From Microbulbifer agarilyticus (GTDB lineage Bacteria > Pseudomonadota > Gammaproteobacteria > Pseudomonadales > Cellvibrionaceae): 64,000 nt of DNA. Under the pieces are notes generated by a model that worked only from the letters and a program-made list of their open reading frames with translations, did no database searches and was not told the DNA's origin. Position 1 is the first letter of the stretch, and each line of letters opens with the position of its first letter. Made by a program: the position numbers and the translations under genes. Below are positions 8,188 through 16,747 of the stretch, one piece after another. The stretch is taken from contig NZ_CP019650.1 in the NCBI RefSeq assembly GCF_001999945.1, positions 434,001-498,000 of the forward strand. The letters are read 5' to 3'.

Positions 8188-9003
8188 TCAGGCTTTCCTC
8201 CAGCTGGCGGTCAGGGCGAGCGGTGGGTTGTGTGGGATGTTGGCGAGGTCGCCACAACAGTTGCCCACGTCTTCGGCAATCTCTTCAAAGGTTTCCAGCA
8301 CCAGATTGCTGGCGATAGCCGCGCTGAAGATATCCCCCAGGGTATGCTGGAAATTGTAATGGGGTTCGGACGCGTACTTTTCGCCGGTGAAATAATCCAG
8401 GCCGTCGTCGCTCACTTGTGCCTCGCGATCGAAGTAGGAGTAGGCAATGTGTGACGGTGTGCCCTCGGCGTACATATTCAGTACCGGGTGTATCTCTTCC
8501 ATCAGCAGGCGGCCGCCGGGTTTTAGCAGCTTGCTGCAGGTTTGGATAAAACCCTGTAGGTCGGGCATCCAGTTAAGCACGCCGATGGTGATGACAGCGA
8601 AGTCGAAGCGCCCGTAGTGGTGCGGCGGAATCTCGTACACATTGTGGGTTTCGAATGCCATATCCGAAAAGTCGCCGCTCTTAACAAGACTATTCGCCTG
8701 CTCGATAAATTTGCTAGAGCCGTCGATGCCGAGGCAGTAACCCGCCCCCTTGTTTTTGATCGACAGCAGATCTTTGCCGTTATTGCAGCACACTTGCACC
8801 ACTGAAGCGCCGGTAAGTTCCTGCGCATCCACCAGTCGATTGAAATCCGCTTCCAGTGCGTTGAAGCCTGGTTCGGCAACGCGCTCGGCCAGATCCGGGT
8901 TGCGCTGGTGGTGAATGGCAGCCGCCTCATTCCAGGATTTCAGGGTTTGTTCGGTATATTTTTTGGTGCTGTCTTTAAGCGCTTCTTTGGTTTCGGTAGC
9001 CAT
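8188..9003 (-). CDS. Class I SAM-dependent methyltransferase
   Basis: A 271-residue methyltransferase of the Rossmann (class I) type. The SAM site reads VVQVCCNNGKDLLSIKNKGAGYCLGIDGSS: motif I with Cys-Asn in place of the usual Gly-rich loop, then the acidic GID end of strand 2. Later motifs are FDFAVITIGVLNWMPDL and LLKPGGRLLMEEIHPV. The last part contains three Cys (including NCCGDLANIP). It is first in a minus-strand cluster with the coupled 107-aa gene, a GNAT protein and a VOC protein. Methyl acceptor unknown; small molecules are usual for this architecture. Confidence 0.85.
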   Translation of the reverse strand: MATETKEALKDSTKKYTEQTLKSWNEAAAIHHQRNPDLAERVAEPGFNALEADFNRLVDAQELTGASVVQVCCNNGKDLLSIKNKGAGYCLGIDGSSKFIEQANSLVKSGDFSDMAFETHNVYEIPPHHYGRFDFAVITIGVLNWMPDLQGFIQTCSKLLKPGGRLLMEEIHPVLNMYAEGTPSHIAYSYFDREAQVSDDGLDYFTGEKYASEPHYNFQHTLGDIFSAAIASNLVLETFEEIAEDVGNCCGDLANIPHNPPLALTASWRKA

Positions 9004-9093
9004 GGTTACATCCCGAGTTGTCTCCCAAGTGAGATTTGGGTTTCCGTACTTTTAAGCGTGTTATTTTTCTGGGTTTATTCGTGTGCCGGTTCA

Positions 9094-10041
9094 TTAAACT
9101 TCACTCGCCGGCATCTGTAGCGATTCGATAAACAACTGTACCGCAGGTTGCTCCAATGCACTGCTTTTGCAGGTAATCGCATTCTGGATCTGGTAGCAAA
9201 AGCGCTCCGGGCGCAGCGCATTCAGGGATCCATTTCTAACATATTCATCCGCCAGGTAGGCGGGTAAAAAGCCGATAAATTTTCCAGACAGGATCATCGC
9301 TAAACGCGCGGCCATATGGTTGGCGATGCTTTTGTGCGGAAACAGCCGATATAAATGCGCGGCGCCAGACAAAACCGCGTGGTCTGGGGCGGCGAGTTCC
9401 TGCTGGGTGATCAGCTCCTCGTCAATCTCCTGTTCCGTTTGCTCGGCGCAGGGGTGGTTGGTGGCGCAGTACAGCAGCGACTGATGGCTGAACAGAGGCT
9501 GGTAGCTGAGGCCGGGGCGGCGGGAGTGCAGCGGGTTGATGCCCACATCGGCACGCCCGGCGAGAATTTCCAGTTCTAGCTCGTGGGGGGCGGCCAGCTG
9601 GATATCCAGCTGTAGTTGCGGGGCGCGCTCGCGCAGTTGTGCAATGGTGTCTGGTAGGTCCAGCTGCGGCATGGAAAGGACATCGTCCGGCAGGATCAAT
9701 CTCAGCTTGCCGGTCAGTTGCGACTGGATGGCGTTGATCTGGCTTTTGAAGGTGGCCAGGTGACCATCCAGTTCCAAAATTGCCTGGTACAGGGATTCGC
9801 CCTCCGGGGTGAGCTTGAAGTCAGCGCGGCCGCGAGAGCGCAGGCACAGCTGCATGCCCAGGCGGGTCTCCAGGTCTGACAGGTGCACGCTGATGGTGGA
9901 GCGGCTGATATTGAGGGTCACTTCGGCAGGTGCCAGCCCACCGGCCTGCACCACCTCGCGGAATACCCGCAGCAGGCGCAGGTCCATATCGCTGAGCCGC
10001 CCGGAAAGTGCCGTTTTCGCGGATTTTTGACTGCTTTTCAT
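9094..10041 (-). CDS. LysR-family transcriptional regulator
   Basis: A 315-residue LysR-type regulator with an N-terminal winged helix-turn-helix (MDLRLLRVFREVV to about residue 80; recognition helix around NISRSTISVHLSDLE) and a two-lobed effector domain. The ATG at 10041 is preferred over a TTG five codons earlier because GAGG lies about 10 bases before it. It is divergent from the semialdehyde dehydrogenase gene at 10218 across a 176-bp AT-rich gap, the classical arrangement for a regulator of the adjacent catabolic genes. The effector is unknown; an omega-amino acid such as beta-alanine or GABA is a reasonable guess from the neighbours. Confidence 0.87.
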   Translation of the reverse strand: MKSSQKSAKTALSGRLSDMDLRLLRVFREVVQAGGLAPAEVTLNISRSTISVHLSDLETRLGMQLCLRSRGRADFKLTPEGESLYQAILELDGHLATFKSQINAIQSQLTGKLRLILPDDVLSMPQLDLPDTIAQLRERAPQLQLDIQLAAPHELELEILAGRADVGINPLHSRRPGLSYQPLFSHQSLLYCATNHPCAEQTEQEIDEELITQQELAAPDHAVLSGAAHLYRLFPHKSIANHMAARLAMILSGKFIGFLPAYLADEYVRNGSLNALRPERFCYQIQNAITCKSSALEQPAVQLFIESLQMPASEV

Positions 10042-10217
10042 GGCTTTTAACCTCAATTTGCCCGTCTAGCTTGCGTGCAGACGTCGCGTCTCTGGCACAG
10101 CCTAATCCAAAGTTAGATAAACATAAATTTTAGTTTTAAATTTCTTACTTTTCGCCACCAGACTTCCCCGCCACTATTGCTCCAATACTGATAAATAAAG
10201 GGATCAGGGAGTATTCG

Positions 10218-11663
10218 ATGAAGTTGAACAATAGCCAGTTGCTGCAGACCAAGAACTATATCGACGGTCAGTGGTGCGAGAGTACCGGTAAGTTGGCGGT
10301 CACTGACCCGGCCAATGGCGAGCTGTTGGCTGAAATTGCCGATGGCAGCGTTGCCGATGCCGAACGCGCGGTTGCCGCGGCGCACCGTGTCTTCCCTGAA
10401 TGGCGCAGCAAAACCGCCGCCGAGCGCGCGGCGGTGTTGAAGCGCTGGTATCAGCTGATTGTGGAAAATCGCGAAGACCTGGCGCGTATGCTGACTCTGG
10501 AGCAGGGCAAGCCGCTGGCAGAGGCCCTGGGTGAGATTGACTACGGTGCTTCTTATATCGAGTGGTATGCGGAAGAGTGTCGTCGCGCGTACGGCCAGAC
10601 GATTCCGACCCACAACCCGGCCATGCGTCTGCACACCATTCGCCAGCCGGTGGGTGTGGTGACCTGTATTACGCCGTGGAACTTCCCCAACGCGATGATT
10701 ACCCGCAAGGCGGCACCGGCGCTGGCGGCGGGCTGTACCGTGGTCATCAAGCCGGCGAGCGAAACGCCGCTGTCGGCACTGGCGCTGTGTGCGCTGGCCG
10801 AGGAAGCGGGTATTCCGGCGGGCGCCCTGAATGTGGTGGCGAGTAAAGACTCTCGCGGTGTTGGCAAGGTGCTGACCCAGGATGCGCGGGTGGCTAAGTT
10901 CACCTTTACCGGTTCCACGCCGGTGGGCAAGTTGCTGATGGAGCAGTGCGCGAGCACCGTGAAGAAGATGTCTATGGAGCTTGGTGGCAATGCGCCGTTT
11001 ATCGTGTTTGACGATGCCGACATCGATGTGGCGGTCACTGCGTGTATGGCTACCAAGATGCGTAACGCGGGCCAGACCTGTGTGTCGACCAACCGCATTT
11101 ATGTGCACGAGTCGGTGCACGATGCGTTTGTATCCAAGCTGCAGGCGCAGATGGAAACCTTGCAGCCGGGTCACGGCCTGGAAGAGGGTACTAATTTCGG
11201 CCCGCTGATTTACCGCCGCGCGGTGGATCAGGTGCATGGTCTGGTGGAAGAGGCGGTTGCCAATGGTGCGCGCCTGTTGCTGGGCGGTGATTTCCTGCCG
11301 CACGGTGAAAATTACTATGCGCCGACTTTGCTGGTGGATGTGCACGATGAGATGCGCGTTGCGCGGGAAGAGATTTTTGGGCCGCTGGCGGTGGTGCAGA
11401 AGTTCCGCGATGAAGACGATGTGATTCGTCGTGCGAACGATACACCTTACGGTCTGGCGGCTTATGTGATGAGTGAGAATATTCACCGCGCGAACCGTGT
11501 GGTGGAGGCGCTGGAGTACGGCATGGTGGCCTGTAACGCGGGTGTTTTCTCCACCACTGTGGCGCCGTTCGGTGGCTGTAAAGAATCCGGCATCGGTCGC
11601 GAAGGCGGCGTTGAAGGCATGGCCGAATTCTATGAAACCAAATATTGCTGTTACGGGGCATAA
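10218..11663 (+). CDS. gabD: NAD(P)-dependent succinate-semialdehyde dehydrogenase (GabD-type)
   Basis: A 481-residue aldehyde dehydrogenase oxidising succinate semialdehyde or a similar semialdehyde to the acid. Visible features are the cofactor segment (TPWNFP, KPASETP, FTGSTPVG), general base Glu254 in MELGGNAP, catalytic Cys288 in NAGQTCVSTNR, and the C-terminal GGCKESGIGREGG. Length and motifs fit the GabD subfamily. Shine-Dalgarno GGGAG precedes the ATG. It is followed, after a 211-bp gap with a large palindrome, by an omega-amino-acid transaminase; together they would convert an omega-amino acid to a semialdehyde and then an acid. With beta-alanine the intermediate would be malonate semialdehyde, so the true substrate may differ from that of E. 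coli GabD. Confidence 0.85.
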   Translation: MKLNNSQLLQTKNYIDGQWCESTGKLAVTDPANGELLAEIADGSVADAERAVAAAHRVFPEWRSKTAAERAAVLKRWYQLIVENREDLARMLTLEQGKPLAEALGEIDYGASYIEWYAEECRRAYGQTIPTHNPAMRLHTIRQPVGVVTCITPWNFPNAMITRKAAPALAAGCTVVIKPASETPLSALALCALAEEAGIPAGALNVVASKDSRGVGKVLTQDARVAKFTFTGSTPVGKLLMEQCASTVKKMSMELGGNAPFIVFDDADIDVAVTACMATKMRNAGQTCVSTNRIYVHESVHDAFVSKLQAQMETLQPGHGLEEGTNFGPLIYRRAVDQVHGLVEEAVANGARLLLGGDFLPHGENYYAPTLLVDVHDEMRVAREEIFGPLAVVQKFRDEDDVIRRANDTPYGLAAYVMSENIHRANRVVEALEYGMVACNAGVFSTTVAPFGGCKESGIGREGGVEGMAEFYETKYCCYGA

Positions 11664-11704
11664 GCCCTATTTGAATGGTTAATTGATCGTGTGGCGGCAG
11701 AGCA

Positions 11705-11797
11705 CCGGGTACAGATTTTCAGGACCACTGTGAACCCATCCATGGGCGTTGCGGCGCAAACTTCCTGTTTGCGACGCTCCTGAAAATCTGTACCCGG
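11705..11797. repeat. 93-bp nested palindromic element (MITE/REP-like)
   Basis: The ends, 11705-11724 and 11778-11797, are perfect 20-bp inverted copies (CCGGGTACAGATTTTCAGGA and its complement). The interior holds a second stem, CGCAAAC/GTTTGCG, and a short CCCATCCATGGG palindrome. It sits alone between gabD and the transaminase gene with no open frame. This layout fits a non-autonomous palindromic repeat or a processed RNA structure. Only one copy is seen in the window. Confidence 0.8.
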
Positions 11798-11874
11798 CAC
11801 TCAGCCTTCGCATCAAAGTTATTTGCTACCTTTTGTGTGCCGCTTAGGCGCATGAAAATAAATCGGAGAACATC

Positions 11875-13188
11875 ATGTCCGAACTGAATACCGACGCATT
11901 TTGGATGCCGTTTACCCCCAACCGCAGCTATAAGGCAGCGCCGCGTATTGTTGAGCGCGCGGAAGGCATTTACCTGTTTGAAAAATCTGGCCGAAAAATT
12001 ATCGATGCGACCGCAGGCCTGTGGTGTTCCAACGCTGGTCACTGCCGCAGTGAAATTGCCCAGGCGATTCAGCAGCAGGCAATGAAGCTGGATTACAGCT
12101 CCATTTTTAATTTCGGCCACGAGCTGGGCTTTGAGTACTCCGAGCGTCTGGTTAAGCACACGCCGGAAGGTATCAACCGTGTGTTCTTCGGTAACTCCGG
12201 TTCCGAGGCGGTGGAGTCCGCGCTGAAGATTGCATTGCAGTACCAGCGTGCCCGCGGCAAGGGTTCGCGCACCATGTTTATCGGCCGTGAGAAGGGTTAT
12301 CACGGGGTGAACTTCGGTGGTATTTCTGTGGGCGGTATTGCGCCGAACTATCAGAGCTTTGGTCAGCCGGTGAAGGCGAACCATATGCGCCATACGCTGG
12401 ATATCGAGCGCAATGCGTTCAGCAAAGGCCTGCCAGAGCACGGTGTGGAGCTGGCGGAAGATCTGGAGCGTCTAGTGGCGTTCCACGGTGCGGATCAGAT
12501 CGCGGCGGTGATTGTAGAGCCGTTCTCCGGCGCCGGTGGTGTGGTACTGCCGCCGAAGGGTTACCTGCAGCGCCTGCGCGAAATCTGCGATAAGCACGAT
12601 CTGCTGCTGATCTTTGATGAAGTGATTTCCGGTTGGGGCCGTACCGGTTCGCCGTTCGCTTCTCAGGAGTTTGGCGTCACCCCGGACATGATTACTTCCG
12701 CCAAGGGTATTACCAACGCGGCGGTACCGCTGGGTGCGGTGTTTGTCAGTGACAAGATTTACAACACCGTGATGGATGCGGCGGCCGAAGGTACGGTGGA
12801 ATTCTTCCACGGCTATACCTACTCCGCTCACCCGGTAGCCTGTGCTGCGGGTATGGCGACGCTGGATATTTACGAGCGCGAAGGTCTGCTCACCCGCGCT
12901 GCTGGCGATATCGGCAAGCACTGGGAAAATGCCCTGCACAGCCTGGCGGACATGGATAACGTCATCGACGTGCGTAACTACGGTTTGGTCGGCGCGATTG
13001 AACTGCGTGCGCCGGAGCACCTGAAAGGTAAGTTTGGTGCTAAGGCTTCTGCACTGGCTTGGGAAGCGGGTGTGATGGCACGTGGTATTGGCGATGCACT
13101 GTGCATGTCGCCGCCGCTGATCATCGAGGCCCATGAAATTGATGAGATCGTGGGCAAGTTGCGTGAGGTGATCACCACCCTGGCCTGA
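11875..13188 (+). CDS. Omega-amino acid (beta-alanine):pyruvate aminotransferase
   Basis: A 437-residue class-III PLP-dependent transaminase that moves the amino group of an omega-amino acid such as beta-alanine to pyruvate, giving a semialdehyde and alanine. The N-terminal FWMPFTPNRSYKAAPR is typical of omega-APT. PLP contacts are NSGSEAVESALK and DEVISGWGRTG, and the Schiff-base Lys277 lies in SAKGITNAAVPLGAV. The C-terminus carries the small domain (GLVGAIEL). CGGAG lies before the ATG. It pairs with the upstream semialdehyde dehydrogenase and the divergent LysR gene as a small catabolic unit, and ends at a terminator. Gene names differ among species, so none is given. Confidence 0.87.
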   Translation: MSELNTDAFWMPFTPNRSYKAAPRIVERAEGIYLFEKSGRKIIDATAGLWCSNAGHCRSEIAQAIQQQAMKLDYSSIFNFGHELGFEYSERLVKHTPEGINRVFFGNSGSEAVESALKIALQYQRARGKGSRTMFIGREKGYHGVNFGGISVGGIAPNYQSFGQPVKANHMRHTLDIERNAFSKGLPEHGVELAEDLERLVAFHGADQIAAVIVEPFSGAGGVVLPPKGYLQRLREICDKHDLLLIFDEVISGWGRTGSPFASQEFGVTPDMITSAKGITNAAVPLGAVFVSDKIYNTVMDAAAEGTVEFFHGYTYSAHPVACAAGMATLDIYEREGLLTRAAGDIGKHWENALHSLADMDNVIDVRNYGLVGAIELRAPEHLKGKFGAKASALAWEAGVMARGIGDALCMSPPLIIEAHEIDEIVGKLREVITTLA

Positions 13189-13249
13189 TCTTTCATCGAG
13201 ATATGGCGCTCATTAAGGTAGTAAACACTATCGTAAGAGCACCGCGAGA

Positions 13250-13280
13250 AGGCGTGAATCCTGGGGTTCACGCCTTTTTT
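13250..13280 (+). terminator. Rho-independent terminator after the transaminase gene
   Basis: A perfect 9-bp stem AGGCGTGAA / TTCACGCCT around an 8-base loop is followed by TTTTTTGTG. The rest of the 297-bp gap to 13486 holds the promoter region of the next gene and no open frame I can support. Confidence 0.93.
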
Positions 13281-13485
13281 GTGTTTGTTACTTTCAACGC
13301 GTCATTTTCTATGTGTCATTTTGTGCCGATTTGACCTGCGCAAAATTTCTTTCGAATTCCTGTCAACCTTTGTGCCCGCTCCCCGTTTTATACAGGCGAC
13401 CTGGTCAGTTACCTGATTTTCCGTGAGCAGGCTCCCGTGTTGTTTCCCGGGGCCTGCTTTCAAAATAAATAACGAGGAACCAAGG

Positions 13486-15480
13486 ATGTGGGCAATACCC
13501 AATTCAATGCGTCTGCAAGGGCGATCTAATCTGCATTCCGCACGCTGGTTAAGCGGAGTGCTGTTGAGTGCGCTATTGGCTGGTTGCGGTGGCGGCAGTG
13601 AGACAACCGAAGTAATCCCGGACCCGATTAACCCGATCCCGCCGAGCAGTAGCAGCTGCGAAACCTCTGATAGCGGCAGTAACTCGGATTCTTGCGGCAC
13701 GGTGCTGATCGGCATGACCGATGCCGACGGCGACTTCTTGCAGTACGAAGTGGAAGTGGTGTCACTGTCGCTGGAGCGGGTAAACGGCGCGCGCGTGGAT
13801 GTATTACCGTCCAGCAACATCGTGGACTTCGCCCAGTATGTGGATGTAACCGAGCTGGTCACCGCGGCAACGGTGCCCGTGGGTACTTATGTGCGCGGGG
13901 AAATCACGCTCGATTACACCGAGGCAAATATTTACATCGAAAAGGACGGTGAAGCGCACTTGGCCACGGTGGTGGACGAATCTGGCGAGGCAGTAGGAGA
14001 GGTTACCCTGGCGCTCACCATCGACAACCGCAACCAGCTGGTAATCGCGCCGGGTGTGCCGGCCATGCTTACCGCTGACTTTGATCTCGCGGCCTCACAT
14101 ACGGTCAATCTGGAAGGGGATGCGCCGGTGGCCGAACTGTATCCGGTGCTGGTCGCCGAGGTGAATGCAGACGAGCAAAAAGACTTCCGCATGCGCGGCC
14201 CGTTGATCGAGGTGGACGAGACCGAAGGCGATTACCGTATTGCCCTGCGTCCGTTCCAGCACAAGCAAGGACGCTTGGGTGGAATTGATATCGTTACCGA
14301 CAGTGAAACCTCCTGGGAAATCGATGGCGAGGCCTATGTCGGCGCCACCGGCCTGACCGCGCTGGCAGAGCTCGAAGCCGGCACCGCGACGCTGGCGATG
14401 GGTGTGTTCAACCGCTCATCCCGCGAATTTACTGCGGATTCGGTACTGGTGGGCTCCAGTGTGCCGGGTGCTGATCTGGATGCGGTTTTTGGGCATGTGA
14501 TTGCGCGCGATGGCGATCGTCTTACCGTGCGCGGCGCGAACCTGGTGCGGGTGGATGGTGAAGTCCAGTTCAACCAGACCATGGACGTGCAGCTGGGCGA
14601 AATGACCCAGGTGAGCAAACCTCGCCGCCAACACGAGATGCTCGGCCTGCAGGATATATCCGTCGGCCAGCGCATTCGTTTGCTGGGTAGCTGGGATGCC
14701 GAGAGCGCACTGTTTGATGCGCGGGAAGGTCATGCCCACCTGTTGCTGACGCGCCTGTCGGCGACCGCCTCTGCGCAGACCGACAGCACTTTGGAAGCTG
14801 CCGCGCTGACCTTCGGTGGCCGTGAAGTTGCCATGTTTGATTTTGCTGGCACCGGTGCATCGGCGGAACACGATGCGGATCCCGCGGCTTACGAGGTCGA
14901 TATTGCCGGTTTGGGATTGGGCACTCTCGGCATGGGCTCGCCGCTGCAGTTGCGCGGTTATGTGGCGCCTTTCGGCAGCGCACCCGCTGACTTCAACGCC
15001 CTCTCGATCACCGATTTCAGCGACGCCCGCGCACGCCTGCTGGTGGGTTGGGCACATGGGGATGAAGAGGAAACTGAAGCGGGAGAGGTAGGAGAGGTAG
15101 GAGAAGTAAGTGCAATTGCGAGTCTTTCCGCAACCGGCCTCACCCTGTCCGCTGACAGCACCTTTGGCGCCAAGCATCATATCCTGCGCGGCTCGCACCG
15201 CACCGACCTGCTGGAGCTGGACGGGCTGCCCGCCATTGAACCCGCCGACTCGATGTTCTTCGGCCGCGGTATCTACACCATCGCCCAGCGCGGTAGTGAC
15301 TCCGGTGATCTGGTGTTTTTCTCCGACTTTGAAAGCTTTGCCACCGAACTCGATAGTCGACTGATGGCCGGTGCCATGGTCAAGCGGCTGCATGCCCGCG
15401 GTCACTACGATGACGCCGAGAATCGCTTTGGTGCGGTGGCCTTGAGTGTGGTGCTGCGCGAAGCAGTGTCTGTGGAGTAA
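13486..15480 (+). CDS. DUF4382-type lipoprotein, 664 aa
   Basis: A predicted outer-membrane or periplasmic lipoprotein of unknown function. The ATG at 13486 follows GAGGAACCAAGG and gives a signal with lipobox LLAGC, then a Gly/Ser/Pro-rich linker. Residues of about 65-235 match the DUF4382 pattern (GMTDADGDFLQYEVEVVSLSLER, DFAQYVDVTELV, PVGTYVRGEITLDY). The remaining 400 residues are repetitive beta-rich segments (INVxGxVxGSSVPGADL-like), perhaps DUF5666-type modules. An acidic stretch near residues 525-545 contains three GEV units encoded by 9-bp repeats. The gene stands alone after a terminator. The frame extends upstream to 13423, but the lipoprotein signal fixes the start used here. Confidence 0.75.
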   Translation: MWAIPNSMRLQGRSNLHSARWLSGVLLSALLAGCGGGSETTEVIPDPINPIPPSSSSCETSDSGSNSDSCGTVLIGMTDADGDFLQYEVEVVSLSLERVNGARVDVLPSSNIVDFAQYVDVTELVTAATVPVGTYVRGEITLDYTEANIYIEKDGEAHLATVVDESGEAVGEVTLALTIDNRNQLVIAPGVPAMLTADFDLAASHTVNLEGDAPVAELYPVLVAEVNADEQKDFRMRGPLIEVDETEGDYRIALRPFQHKQGRLGGIDIVTDSETSWEIDGEAYVGATGLTALAELEAGTATLAMGVFNRSSREFTADSVLVGSSVPGADLDAVFGHVIARDGDRLTVRGANLVRVDGEVQFNQTMDVQLGEMTQVSKPRRQHEMLGLQDISVGQRIRLLGSWDAESALFDAREGHAHLLLTRLSATASAQTDSTLEAAALTFGGREVAMFDFAGTGASAEHDADPAAYEVDIAGLGLGTLGMGSPLQLRGYVAPFGSAPADFNALSITDFSDARARLLVGWAHGDEEETEAGEVGEVGEVSAIASLSATGLTLSADSTFGAKHHILRGSHRTDLLELDGLPAIEPADSMFFGRGIYTIAQRGSDSGDLVFFSDFESFATELDSRLMAGAMVKRLHARGHYDDAENRFGAVALSVVLREAVSVE

Positions 15481-15782
15481 GACGCAAGCTACCTCTTTTG
15501 CGGGCACCCTTTTTGGAGGACTCTTTGAAGCACTCTTTGAAGCACTTTTTGGGAGTTGCCCCAAGCGAAACTACACTGAATAAGTAGTCGGCCGTACGGT
15601 AGAAAGTGCGGAGCTGAAAAGTTCGAGCGCCCTGCCGTCACCGCCGGTCTCTAGTAGAGCGGCGCCTCCGGCTACTATGCGCGCGCGGCCTCTCGTTGCC
15701 TTGCCTTTTACGGCGTCGGGAGACCGTGCGTTGCTGTGTGTGGTTGTCATGGTCAAGGCCATGTAAAGCGCGAGGTAGTTGT
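15481..15782. other. Intergenic, 302 bp, with a short tandem repeat
   Basis: No gene is supported here. A 12-bp unit, CACTCTTTGAAG, is repeated about two and a half times around 15519-15550 shortly after the DUF4382 stop. The remainder precedes the exported DUF6515-like gene and presumably contains its promoter; I see no clear terminator. Confidence 0.4.
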
Positions 15783-16613
15783 GTGAAGTTGCTTCCCCCA
15801 CAGTTCAATCGGTTGCGCAGCTGCGCAGTAGTTTGTGCCATGGCTTGCGCGGCCAGCCTTCCCTCTACGGCGGGGGCGCAAACCACCCTGCCGCCGCCGG
15901 ACACCACGAGCGGCGAATCCGCAGAAGATTACCAGCGCGACCCCAACCGCCAGCGGCAGCTCTCCTCCGATGCCGTCCAGCTTACCTTGAGCGGCAATAT
16001 TTATTACTATCAGGGCGGTTACTTTTATCGACGTGAGGGTGATGGCTTCCTGCGCGTGGAACCGCCACTGGGGGCGGAACTCAAGTTTGTACCCTACGGC
16101 AGTCGCGGTTTTGAGATCGACGGCCGTCAGTTTTTCCTGAGTGGCACCGGCACCTTTTATCGTTTCGACCCCCGTCGCGATCGCTATGTAGTAACCCAGC
16201 CACCATATGCCTGGCGGCGCTACTACAACGGCGATTTTGCCGGCAAGTATGAAGAGCGCCTGTACGGCTATCCCGATAAGGACCTCGGCACCTTGCGCGA
16301 CCGTTCGGGGATTCCCCAGGCCTATCCGCCGGATGCGCTGGACCCGGATGGTGTCGATGACGAGGGTATGACCCTGTTTGAAGCGGAGGGTTATCGCGAC
16401 CCGCGTCGTCGCCAGCCGCGCCCCTACGCCAATATTCGCCCCCCCTATGACGCCAGTGGTGAGCGCTACGACAACCGGGTCATTGCCGAGTCCCTGTGTC
16501 GTCAGGATGCCTCTGCCGCCGCACAGCGTGGCAGCAACCTGGACCGCCAGCGTATGCGCATTTATCAGCGGGTTTATCGCGACTGTATTCAGCGTTACGA
16601 CCGCCGGCGCTGA
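15783..16613 (+). CDS. Exported DUF6515-like protein, Tyr/Arg-rich
   Basis: A 276-residue exported protein of unknown function. The GTG at 15783 gives a signal peptide (hydrophobic stretch SCAVVCAMACAASLP, cleavage near AGA|QT); the frame is open further upstream but without a signal-like start. The core at about residues 60-130 (NIYYYQGGYFYRREGDGFLRVEPPLGAELKFVPYG) has the Tyr-rich pattern of DUF6515 proteins. The C-terminal part is rich in Arg, Asp and Pro and ends in a helical segment with two Cys. It precedes the MscS-type channel by 134 bp on the same strand and could share its transcript. No catalytic motif is seen. Confidence 0.7.
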   Translation: MKLLPPQFNRLRSCAVVCAMACAASLPSTAGAQTTLPPPDTTSGESAEDYQRDPNRQRQLSSDAVQLTLSGNIYYYQGGYFYRREGDGFLRVEPPLGAELKFVPYGSRGFEIDGRQFFLSGTGTFYRFDPRRDRYVVTQPPYAWRRYYNGDFAGKYEERLYGYPDKDLGTLRDRSGIPQAYPPDALDPDGVDDEGMTLFEAEGYRDPRRRQPRPYANIRPPYDASGERYDNRVIAESLCRQDASAAAQRGSNLDRQRMRIYQRVYRDCIQRYDRRR

Positions 16614-16747
16614 AGTGCGGGCGCTTCACGAAGATCCACAAAGCAGTGCTCATCTACACTGAAACAGATGTGCGGTGCATAAGTACTGTGTGCGTGAGGT
16701 GATGGCCGGCGAGTACTCGCGGTCAGTGCAGGGAAGCTAGTTGGGGA

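Noticed and set aside
10113..11486. Minus-strand frame over gabD
   Set aside because: Shadow with an Arg/His-rich, low-complexity product; gabD is certain.
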